Of a stretch of DNA of 64,000 nt, positions 47,786-59,000 are shown piece by piece. This DNA comes from Cladopsammia gracilis (taxonomy: Eukaryota > Cnidaria > Anthozoa > Scleractinia > Dendrophylliidae): NCBI GenBank assembly GCA_022457155.1, contig JAJGOT010000202.1:313501-377500 (forward strand). The letters run 5' to 3'. The notes under the pieces were generated by a model. The model saw only the letters and a program-made list of their open reading frames with translations. It did no database searches and was not told the DNA's origin. The position numbers and the translations under genes were made by a program. Positions within the stretch are counted from its first letter, which is position 1, and every line of letters begins with the position of its first letter.

Positions 47786-48457
47786 GTTGTAGTTGTTTAG
47801 GCATTTTTTTAGTTAGCTTTGGAATAACGTATTTTATTTTTTTGTAAAAAGACCCGCGGAAACCCATAGCCACTTTATTTTATACGAGTCTTGCGGCTCA
47901 TAAATATTCCAACAAAAGAAATATTTTTTATATCCATTAGACGGTTTTAAACGCGAAATACAACGCTTCTGACAAACGCTGCATGTAAGTAACTGAAAGT
48001 TCTGTCAAAGCTTTACTGCGCTTTTCAATAACACGCGAACTCTCAACCAACAGTTTCGTTTTTCACGACGGACGTCTCAGGAAACAGGGATGCTTAACAG
48101 ATTCTAGAAGTCATGTTTGTGGGTTGTGATTGGTGGATTTCGACCAGTTTCTGTTTTCAGGCGTCCAATATTTGTCCAATATTTGTCCAATATTTTGTCT
48201 TGGAAAACTCGCTTAAACTCTGATTATGGTTGATTCTCTCTTTGAAAATTCACTTGATATCTTCCTCTTAGTGTTCTATAAGCATTTCATGTATGACAAA
48301 GGTATTTAGTTTTAATTTGGGGCAGTTTGACCCCAAAATCATCATGACATAGCTCCTTGAAAGTTCGCGTGTCATTTAAAGGCGCATTAATACAAACAGA
48401 GATGCCTGTATTGGTCTATGGTAGATTTCTATGATTTGTGGTTAGAAAAAGACAAAC

Positions 48458-48690
48458 ATTTTGGACAGAAAAAGTCACAGTCGAACCTCTTTTGCAACAC
48501 AGACATCTTCAGCCTCGTTCCCAGTCAAACAAACGTCACCAGTCCACCTTATTCGGGAGATCCGCCTTTGCTATCGTATTCGGCTCCAGGCCACCTTCTG
48601 TTCACTCGCTTTGCACGTTGAGACTTGTGGACGAGGCTGAAGATGTCTGTGTTCCACGAAAGGTTCGACTGTAACCTTTTCTGTCAAAAT
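48458..48690. mobile_element. Foldback with CAGTCGAACCTC ends
   Basis: ATTTTGGACAGAAAAAGTCA on the left and its near-inverse on the right; the stem includes CACAGACATCTTCAGCCTCG. ACAGTCGAACCTC ends again suggest the pogo/Tigger type. Confidence 0.7.
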
Positions 48691-48873
48691 ATGGTCAGAG
48701 TTAATCTCATACCCAGATTGCACTCGTGCATGTACTGTACTGACCGTGGGAGAACTGGGTGCAAGATTAGGTCAAAGGTCAGAGTGTTACGTAGTAGTCA
48801 AGAAGTTCATTGTAAATTCCTTTTTAACAGAGTAAAAGCATATTTTTATAAATTAAAGCTTTTAACATGTTAA

Positions 48874-48879
48874 AATAAA
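48874..48879 (+). promoter_or_regulatory. Candidate fibrillin polyadenylation signal
   Basis: AATAAA about 1.1 kb after the stop, followed by a T/C-rich stretch (cttccttgtctt). It is the first full AATAAA I see after the coding end. A second one lies near 48987. Usage is inferred. Confidence 0.4.
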
Positions 48880-49084
48880 AGAACAAAGCTGCTTCCTTGT
48901 CTTAGTTCGTCCTAGTTTTCACTCTGTGGATATAAACGGGGGGGGGGGGGGGCTGGATGTGAGTATTAAAATTGTTTCTGTCGTGCAGAATAAAAGAGTA
49001 GTAGTTAGTAATAGTAAACATTTATTTGAGTGGCAAAACATCAAGCCGATCTCAACAAAGTTTCCAAAATCGAGTGAACGAGAA

Positions 49085-49525
49085 CGCAGGTTTGGCAGGT
49101 TTTTAGGTATTTCGGGTACCTTGATGTCATAGAACGCAGGTTTGGCAGGTTTTTAGGTATAGACAAATTCGGCTAACGCATTGTTGTGCCCAATTCAAAC
49201 CCTTTGGGATTAGAACCCTTTGTTTGTCATATTTCCATATCAATGAAGCATTGACATGGAAATTATATGGAAATATTGTGAACAAAGAATCTTATTCCCA
49301 GAAGGTTTGAATTGGGTACAACAATGCGTTAGCCGAATTTGTCTATTTCGGGTACCTTGATGTCATAGAACGCAGGTTTGGCAGGTTTTTAGGTATTTCG
49401 GGTACATTGATGTCATAGAACGCAGGTTTGGCAGGTTTTTAGGTATTTCGGGTACCTTGGTGTCATAGAACGCAGGTTTGGCAGGTTTTTAGGTATTTCG
49501 GGTACCTTGATGTCATAGTTCTTTT
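49085..49525 (+). repeat. 50-bp tandem repeat, interrupted by a foldback
   Basis: GAACGCAGGTTTGGCAGG with TTTTTAGGTATTTCGGGTAC at 50-bp spacing, about five units. Confidence 0.85.
49159..49344. mobile_element. Foldback inserted in the 50-bp repeat
   Basis: TAGACAAATTCGGCTAACGC on the left and GCGTTAGCCGAATTTGTCTA on the right. Neighbouring repeat units show the empty site AGGTATTTCGG, so insertion was at a TA. Confidence 0.85.
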
Positions 49526-49540
49526 GTTTGGATGACTCCA

Positions 49541-49746
49541 GGGGCCGGATTCACGAAGCCCTCCTAAGTTAAGAATAGTCTATTGTCATTCCAACAATAG
49601 GCTATTGTTAAGAAACAATACTTAGGATATGTCTCAACTTAGGCCCCGTCCACACGTATCCGGATATTTTTGAATCCGCAACTTTTTTGTTACGGATTAT
49701 GTACTTATTGACTAAGTGGGAGGGCCGGATGGGAAAATATTTGGCT

Positions 49747-49796
<50 letters not shown>

Positions 49797-50200
49797 GAGA
49801 GCCAAATATTTTCCCATCCGGCCCGACTTAACTTAGTCAATAAGTATTTTATCATATGACCAAATTGGAGACAAAATTACTTGAAATTTTAACGCGCGAG
49901 GCCGTCCGCTTTTGTAGTAGGGCCGTACGCCTTTTTCCGGCCCCGCTCGCGCAAATGCGTACGGCCCTCATACGGGACTTTCCTCAATGGTTTTGCAAAG
50001 AAAAGGTTCGCAGGGCCGTACGGGTCATATGATAATAGAAAATATTCGCGTCCACACTTAGCGTATTCGAATCGTATTTGCCCGAATTCGCCGGATACGT
50101 GTGGACGGAAGGCCAATCCGCAACGAAAAAGTTGCGGATTCAAAAATATCCGGATACGTGTGGACGGGGCCTTGGGAGGGCTTCGTGAATCCGGCCCCTG
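49541..50200. mobile_element. Three foldbacks nested one inside another
   Basis: Outer ends AGGGGCCGGATTCACGAAGC and its inverse; middle ends GGCCCCGTCCACACGTATCC and its inverse (49642-50172); inner unit 49701-50037, which recurs at 50506-51187. Confidence 0.85.
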
Positions 50201-50505
50201 TTCAATAACCTAAAACTTTTTCATAACTTTCAACCAAGTTATCAAAAGTTGAGTGTTGCTATTAGTTTCATCAACTTAACTAACAACTTTGACACAGATT
50301 GATGAACATTTTGGGATTTTATTATCGATGTTGAATGCGATTATATTATAATCCAAACATATGTAAGTCATTGACTTGGATTCAATTATGAATATTATTA
50401 TAATATATCATTGATAAATGCCCCTCTGGGGCTAAAACGTACCAAGAAAACTACTATATTCTCAAGCTGGGTTTTAGATATTTTTACGTTTTTCCATATT
50501 TACAT

Positions 50506-50744
50506 TTATCATATGACCCGTACGGCCCTGCGAACCTTTTCTTTGCAAAACCATTGATGAAAGTCCCGTATGAGGGCCGTACGCATTTGCGCGAGCGGGG
50601 CCGGAAAAAGGCGTACGGCCCTACTACAAAAGCGGACGGCCTCGCGCGTTAAAATTTCAAGTAATTTTGTCTCCAATTTGGTCATATGATAAAATGCTTA
50701 TTGACTAAGTTAGGTCGGGCCGGATGGGAAAATATTTGGCTCTC

Positions 50745-50794
<50 letters not shown>

Positions 50795-50898
50795 AGCCAA
50801 ATATTTTCCCATCCGGCCCGGCCCTCCCACTTAGTCAATAAGTACATAGTATGTACTTATTGACTAAGTGGGAGGGCCGGATGGGAAAATATTTGGCT

Positions 50899-50948
<50 letters not shown>

Positions 50949-51187
50949 GAGAGCCAAATATTTTCCCATCCGGCCCGACCTAACTTAGTCAATAAGCATT
51001 TTATCATTTGACCAAATTGGAGATAAAATTGCTTGAAATTTTAACGCGCGAGGCCGTCCGCTTTTGTAGTAGGGCCGTACGCCTTTTTCCGGCCCCGCGC
51101 GCGCAAATGCGTACGGCCCTCATACGGGACTTTCATCAATGGTTTTGCAAAGAAAAGGTTCGCAGGGCCGTACGGGTCATATGATAA
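50506..51187. repeat. 680-bp palindrome of two 340-bp units
   Basis: Two inverted, nearly identical arms meet at AAGTACATAGTATGTACTT (near 50850). Each arm is a copy of the 49701-50037 unit and itself contains a hairpin around GGCTCGAGGTCATGGCG. Confidence 0.9.
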
Positions 51188-51217
51188 TATTAATTAATCA
51201 TCGTGAAAACTGCTTAA

Positions 51218-51850
51218 CACCGCTTTTCACTCCCAAAGTCAATTATGCAATGTAGTTCTAACTTTTGAGTCAGTCGACGAAATCCTATGGTGTGACCATT
51301 CAAATGAAACCTCTTCAGCAGTACTTTTGCATGGTACCATTTGTTCTAACTTTTGAGTCTGTTGATGAAATCCTATGGTGTGACCATTCAAATGAAACCT
51401 CTTCAGCAGTACTTTTGCATGGTACCATTTGTTCTAACTTTTGAGTCTGTTGATGAAATCATATGGTGTGACCATTCAAATGAAACCTCTTCAGCAGTAC
51501 TTTTGCATGGTACCATTTGTTCTAACTTTTGAGTCTGTGGATGAAATCCTGTGGTGTGACCATTCAAATGAAACCTCTTCAGCAGTACTTTTGCATGGTA
51601 CCATTTGTTCTAACTTTTGAGTCTGTTGATGAAATCCTATGGTGTGACCATTCAAATGAAACCTCTTCAGCAGTACTTTTGCATGGTACCATTTGTTCTA
51701 ACTTTTGAGTCTGTGGACGAAATCCTATGGTGTGACCATTCAAATGAAACCTCTTCGGCAGTACTTTTGCATGGTGCCATTTGTTTTTCTATATTTTACA
51801 AAATGAAATTTGGGATTTTTCTTGAGTTTTTTTTTCTTCGCTCTTAACTT
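51218..51850 (+). mobile_element. 88-bp satellite element, copy 3
   Basis: TTTTCACTCCCAAAGTCAAT at the left, then about six 88-bp units, then CTTGAGTTTTTTTTTCTTCG. The right TIR is lost or diverged. Unit spacing is verified at 51287 and 51375. Confidence 0.8.
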
Positions 51851-52524
51851 TCTAAACACCTGGCGTGCGTTTCTTAAAACTCCCAAAGACGATTCGTGTC
51901 TGAAAAGCTATTTTATGTGCAGGCTATCTACCAACAGATTCAATTTCCGTTCGTTTTGAATGCTAAGCAATGAAATCTTTAGTCGACAAGAAACTTTGCA
52001 CTGGTTTTCGGGCAAACTTCACCGCCACTTGAAAGAGATTGAATTTCAAAAATTGCTTTCGGACCCGAAAAGTCTCCTAGAGTTTTGAAAAACGCATGCG
52101 GCCTGGAACAAGTAAACCGGCAAAGCTTTCAACACTAATCACAAACTGTTCTTTTTAAAAAATTTCACAATTCGTAAAAATTTGTAACCTTAGAAAACGA
52201 TAAGTGGGTTATAATTTCATTACTACTAATTGAGCGCAATCACAAACATCGGCTAAACTTTTACTTTCCTTCCGGCCTTATCAATAAATTTGATGTATTG
52301 ATAAAATTCTCAAAATTAAATTGGTACAGTTTCTATCGTCAGTCCATATCCATTGGATAACATTTCTTATTGCGTTTTGTCAACATAAATTATCCGAAAT
52401 ATACCCCTTTTTTTCGTTTTTCTGTGTACGCAAGTTTTCAAGTCTGGACGAGTTCGCTCATAGAGGGCGTGTTTGTTGCTGAGAAGTTTAATGTGGGCGA
52501 ATAAACTTGTTCCATCCTTTGGTA
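51851..52524. other. Intergenic stretch before the PTAR1 3' end
   Basis: AT-rich; no gene, repeat family or other element recognised. Confidence 0.6.
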
Positions 52525-52530
52525 TTTATT
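52525..52530 (-). promoter_or_regulatory. Candidate PTAR1 polyadenylation signal
   Basis: TTTATT on the + strand (AATAAA on the - strand) 46 bases after the PTAR1 stop, which would give a very short 3' UTR. Confidence 0.5.
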
Positions 52531-52575
52531 TTCTTGCTTAAAACCTACAGCGTAGTTCGCTGTAATTAACCAGTG

Positions 52576-53002
52576 TCAGCTAACTGAAGTTACAGTCCCA
52601 TTGCAGTCCAACTGACAAGGTGTACTTCTTAACGACAGCCACTTTTTGTAGTTTAATGCACATCTCCGCTGTACCTCCCCCTCGGGACCTTTGCACTCAG
52701 CAATGACACTGTTGCAAAACCGAACCTCAGAGGGGGTAGAGAGAGGTGATAATGTGCCATCCTCAAATTCTTCTGAAAGAGATGTTCTTAATCTAGAACC
52801 TGGATTAAACTCTTTTAAAATCTTAAAAGAGCTACTTGCTAGCTCAAATAACGAAGGAATAATAGATGGTGAATATCTTCTGGACGTTCTGTTGACATTC
52901 CCTGTATTACTTTCACCGTTACATGATGAACTCGCAATTTCTTTGAGGGTCTCCGTGGCATCATCAGCAAACCACTGATTCCACACATGAAACATGAATC
53001 TC
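52576..53002 (-). CDS. PTAR1: PTAR1 last coding exon
   Basis: Acceptor ttttttttcag; reads RFMFHVWNQWFADD through a low-complexity Ser-rich region to ALNYKKWLSL and a stop. The conserved R-R-x-x-F motif is split across the junction with the previous exon. Confidence 0.9.
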
Positions 53003-56000
53003 CTGAAAAAAAATCACTTTTAGAACCTTTGTTTTCATATACTTTTTAACCAAGTTTTATACCATACAAAAAAGACACAATTGCAGACTTTTTGCAGACT
53101 CATTGCTATAACGTACAGGAGTACAAGCGCCAACGAATAAGATTCATTGAAAATAAGTCCCTCTAAAGTGAGTTTTCAAGCCATGTCACAAAATTAGCAG
53201 CCAGCATGTTGGAGGCAATGGAGGTTTAGTTGCATTGCGTTACATGTAAACTGAATTGTGTCAGAGAAGTTTGAACGCAAAACGGTAACCTCCCCATTGT
53301 GGTATTATCAGCTGTTAGACAAGTCAGCCAGGGAAAAATGACAGAAAATTATTGAACATCACAGTCAGAACCTTATCTGTTATGAGCTTCTTTTATAGTT
53401 GACTCTTAAAACATTACAGTAAATTGTTGACCTTACACAAAACATTTCTCCTTCTAGAGCAGATTAAGTCAGTACAAATTAGAAAAAATATAAATCAAGC
53501 ACCATAAATCTCACCTGTGATACCACAAAACTTCATGTCCAGGAAAAGTCAAAATAAGATCCGTGGTGAATTCCAGTTCGGACAGCAGCAAATGAACCAC
53601 TTCACTCTTTGAACTGAAACAAAAGTAAGCAGTTAAATGCTTTCACCATATCCAAGAATCATTCAACTATTTTACTATGGGTGGGCAGATTGGACCAGGT
53701 AATATAAGCGACCAGGGGTTCGTTCCTTGCAAGTCCCAATATCTTTTCGGACCAGGAGGTATTATTTTAGAATCAGAATAGATTTCAATTGGCCGTGTGT
53801 CTGTTCAGTTATAGATCACAGATGACGTCAAAATGTGGTAAGAACAAAAAAGTGGCACACGAGCCGTAGGCGAGTGTGTCACTGATGTTCTTACCACATT
53901 TTGACGTCTTCTGTGATCTATAACTGAACAGACACACGGCCAAAAGGAATCTATTTGTTTTATACAATAAACAGAAAAGCAAAAAAGAGTAAAATTACGA
54001 ACTTGCTTCGTAGCGCTCGACTGTTCGAAGATTTGTTCCAGTTTTGGTATTTTTCAAGTCGCCAAGAACACTTTTCGTCTTGGTTTTTTCTTTTCCTTGC
54101 TCGTAAACAGCTCCTGCTAAACATTTTTCGAGGCTTTCACTTTCTCAATCCAGAATAATCTCACAAACAATTTCAAAACTGTGTGCCATGTTGGACAAAA
54201 CAAAGCAAACAGTTTTTCTATGACGTCAGCCGTGCGTCTGTACTCTAATAGATCATAGGCAACGACAAATCACAGAGCGCGTAGTATTCAGTTCATTGTA
54301 TAAAGAATGATGGTGTACATGTCGTTTTCTAGCCCACAAACCATTCTGAATTGTTACATCAACTTAAAATTTTATTGCTTTGCTTTCAAAACGAACAACA
54401 TTTGAATTTTTAATGTAAACACTGTGTGCATAAAATAGCTTTCTGGGACTGGCAAGTTATTTGGACTTTCAAAAAAACGGGCCCCAGACTCATAGCAAGT
54501 CATTATCTATTTTATTATGGATTCATTCATTCAAGATGTCAACTTCCAAGGTAAATGCTAGAGACATGTTAAAAGAGGCCACTATTACTGATCTCTTTCA
54601 GAGTTCTGGCTGGTCTGTCTGATTACGTACATGTGTTAACTCAATGATCTTCTGTGTTTTAATAAAATTGTTAAACTTTTCTTCTTACCATACATTCTTG
54701 AGGTGTCTCAGGAGGATCTGTCGATGATGGAAGCCGCAATTATCAGAGATGTGCCTCTCTGTCCACATTCTCATGACGTGAAGTTCACAAAACAGTTTCT
54801 TAAGAGAAAATACAAAATAATAAAGGTTGACAGTATTGACAGTCAAGAAGGGGCAGAGAGGAGGACTCAAGATTTCTGAACAAATGCCATTTCACTGCCA
54901 TTTCACTACAGAGACTTCAATTAATAACTCTACTTATGCAATATGGACATCTACATTATACAGACACTCGGCTGTCTGCTTAAGGTCGCGGGGGACAGGT
55001 TCTGCTCATCAGTATGCATTTATGAAAAGAGGCGGCTGATACCGAAAATGCGCGAATATTCACGAAAAGGCTCTGTAATGTTTCTGCATCAATAATTGCA
55101 CGTGCAAAGCGCGGCGCTTTCTCGGTATATCAACAACTGAAATTTACGCATTTATAACCGAACTGCTCTTAGAGTTCCTTTTGGTGCCTAGAATTGGGTA
55201 TCGGGGTTCCTGGGTCCCTAGGTCTTTGGTTTCCTGGGTCTCTGGGTCCCTAGGTCTTTGGGTTCCTGGGTTCCTGGGTTCCTGGGTCTCTGGGTCTCTG
55301 GGTTCCTGGGTCTCTGGCTTCCTGGGTCTCTGGGTTCCTGGGTCTCTGGGTTGATATACCGAGAAAGCGCCCAAAGCGCTGTCTGGTAAAATACACTATT
55401 TTTCAACGCATTGTTCTTTCTGCATGTGTTGACAATAGCCCGTGGATTAAAAGTAGCAAAATTACCATAAATATATATTTTTTGCATTCGTGTTTGTTCG
55501 GGAAGACTTCAGAAGTGCAAAAACAAGCAATTTTGTGTCCAAGAATTCAGCCCCGATAGAGAATTTCATGAGTTGACACTGGAGGGGGGTAAACTACGTG
55601 TATTGTAGATTGTCATATCTGACTCAAAATTTTTAAAAAGGCTTTCAAAGGGAAGATATGAGGCGTCAAATTCTAACATGGGCAATTTTACTCCTTTAAA
55701 AGCTAATAACTTTCAATTGAAGTTGGAATAAAAAAATCGAAGTCCAATATGACACAATAGACGTTTTGACCGATCAGTGGGTTGTGAAATCAACTTGCTT
55801 TGTGTTCTTCTCGAGGAGCAAACTTGGACACAAACCACGTTTTTAAAATTAATAACTTTAGTCGCTGCAAAGCACGATCCCTTAAATAAAAAACAATCCT
55901 TTTGCACTTCCATTATTCGCCAATATCTCTGTTAAATTTTAGCAAAATCGGCTTTGAAACATTCACGATATAACATTTTTCAAAGTGATACCCCTGCTAA

Positions 56001-59000
56001 AATTTTGCCTTATGAATTTATTCATGGACAGGTATCCCCCGCGACCTTAACCAGTGTTTCAATGTTCTTGTCCAATTAAAGGGTTCAAGAATTTGCTGAT
56101 CTAGCCTTGAAATAAAAATTGCTCCAAAAAAGCTCTACTTTGGCATAGAGACACATACAAATGTATCCTGTAAGAAAGTTATTTCTGTGGGAAGTTTTGA
56201 GGAAAAGGCTTAAATACAAATACTGTAATGATTTGATTTAGTGCCCAGGGCAGGGGTGGAAATAACGGCCGGTCAACGGACAATGTCCGGCCTGATTGGG
56301 GCTTTGACCGGTCAAACGTTCGTCTTGCCGGTCATGTTGACCGGTCACATCCATATTGATCCTTTCAAAACTTTAGAAATACAATAAAATAGCTGTTGTT
56401 TACTATGCAGTATGACTTTAATAAATATCGCAAAGTTATCCTAGAGTTATCTTAAAGTTACTCGTAAAGCTACCGTAAAATTATCGGCGCAAAGCGGCTA
56501 CCGTAACGTTAGATTAACCGTAATTTCCCCTCGAAACTACCGTAAAGTTATAGCAAAGGTACCGTAATGTTATTGTAAAGTTCCCGTAAAACTACCCTAT
56601 AGTTATGAAAGCTACTGTAAAGTTATCGTAAACGGTTACGGTTACTGTAACGTTATTGTAAAGTTCCCGTAAAACTACCGTATAGTTACGAAAGCTACCG
56701 TAAAATTGTCGCAAAGTGCCTACCGTAACGTTAGATTTACCGTAACGTCCCCGTGAAACTACCGTAAAGTTATAGCAAAGGTACCGTAACGTTATTGTAA
56801 AGTTCCCGTAAAACTACCGTATAGTTACGAAAGCTACCGTAAAATTGTCGCAAAGCAGCTAACGTAACGTTAGATTTACTGTAACGTCCCCGTGAAACTA
56901 CCGTAAAGTTATAGCAAAGGTACCGTAACGTTATTGTAAAGTTCCCGTAAAACTACCGTATAGTTATGAAAGCTACTGTAAAGTTATCGTAAACGGTTAC
57001 GGTTACTGTAACGTTATCGTAAACGGTTAATACGGTTACTGTAACGTTATAGTTATGAAAAGCTACCGTATAGTTATCACAAAGCTACTAAGCCGTTATC
57101 GTAAAGTTTCCGTAACGTTATATCATAAAGTTGCCGTAAACTACTGTAAAGTTATCGTAAAGCCATCGTAACGTTATCGTAAAGTGCTGGTAAAACTACC
57201 GTAAAGCGGCTACGGTAAATGGCTATAGCAAAGCTACCACAAACGTTCACCACTGAGTTAGCCATTGGTTGGGGGGGGGGGGGGGGGGGGGGGTCGTATT
57301 GTGTACTTGTGGAAAATTAAATTCATTATACTTGACCGGCCAGAAATGAAGTATGACCGAGCTAAAATTTATTTGGCCGGTCATCTTGACCGGTGGACGT
57401 CCCAAAATTATTTCCACCCCTGCAGGGTGCTTATTTACTTTTGGTACAGTATAGCTCAAGAGAGGGTGTTTATTGGAGAGAGGCGCTTATTAGGGAGGGC
57501 GAGCTTACAGTGAAACCCGTATTAAGTGGACCCCTGTATTAAGCAGACAACAGTTCTATTAGGTGGACACCAGCTGCTTGGGTCCCCAAATTTTCTTCTC
57601 ATATTTACTGTAAAACGAACCTGGATTCAGCAGATTCCTCTATTAAGCGGACACTAGCAAGGGTCCCAAGGGTGTCTGCTTAATACAGGTTTCACAGACT
57701 ATATTTCTTTTTTGACAAAAAGCACTTCAACGAACAATAACAGAAAATGTACAATTTGCATAGTCAGAACAATGGTTGGCATGGTCAGAACAACGGTACA
57801 ATGATTCGCATAGTCAGAATATAATTTACTATTGTTCCTCAATGTCTTTTATGTTACTTTCTTTGATAAGATAGCTTCTTTGTCAATGCATCTTCAAGGA
57901 GGGGGGGCACTTACTTGGAAGGGCGCTTATTAACAAAACAGCATTTAAAGGGGGGTACTTATTAGAAATGGGGCACTTTTTAGAAGGAGGGCGCTAAATT
58001 GAATCATTACTGTAATTTATTGTAATTAATTAGGAGGTGGTCATTAGTGAAGGTTCGACTGTAGTGTTTGTAGGGTAAACTCTGATGAGCAACATGCCGT
58101 TGAAATTGTGAATTTGCAGCATGGTAGTGCACAAAACTCTGACAGTGACATGCAAAGGTCCTTGCAAAATTTCAAAATGACGTAATTTGAAATTCAGATT
58201 GAGGACATGCACACCTCCCCAACAGGGTCTCACTAAGAGTTTGCTTAGCAGAGATGTCTGCCTAAAAGAGACTTTGACTATACTTACTGATACCTTTTTC
58301 TTGTCATGCATGAACTTATCCACAAGCCATGCCCTGTGACTCCATGCAGTGTAGTTATCAGGGTAGCCCTCAGCAGCTCGGAGGGTGACAGCCATCTCAT
58401 TTCTCAAGTGACACTGGATGAATTCACCCTGACCTTTATGCTTCTCAAGTTGAACTATTGTCCATTTCCTACATATGAAACAAACCAAATTCCAATAACA
58501 ATAATAATAATTCCCATATATTTCTTTACAGAATGAAGAGGATAAAATAACGATATTTTTGTACCAGAGTGCCAATCACATGGTTCATGGAGCTCAAACA
58601 TAGTTCTTATCAGGGGCAGATCCAGGAATTATAGAAAGAGGGGCAGCCATAAATATTTGCATGTTAGTGCCGCCATTTAGCATGGTTGTATGTGCCTTTC
58701 TAGAGAGGTCTGTCTGGGGGTATGTTCCCCTGAAAATTTTGATAATTTAATTTAAGTCCTCTGAGATGCAATCTGGTGCATTCTGGGCACTTAAATTTGG
58801 CAAATGCCAGGATCCGATAGTTAACAAGAAATGTTGAAATATTTAATAAAATTCAGTTGTAGTCATGGTCAAACATGACTTGAATCGACGCAAACTTTTT
58901 TTACAAACAAAATCCAAGTAACCGAGTGTTATGGAATCTACATAAACTAGAGTCATCCATCTAATAATACCATCTGATAGATGTTGTTTTCAAAAGAAAA

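Noticed and set aside
52691..52978. ORF on the + strand opposite the last PTAR1 exon
   Set aside because: Antisense shadow of a Ser/Leu-rich coding exon.
55144..55487. Pro/Glu/Thr repeat ORFs on the - strand
   Set aside because: They read the 8-bp minisatellite in all frames.
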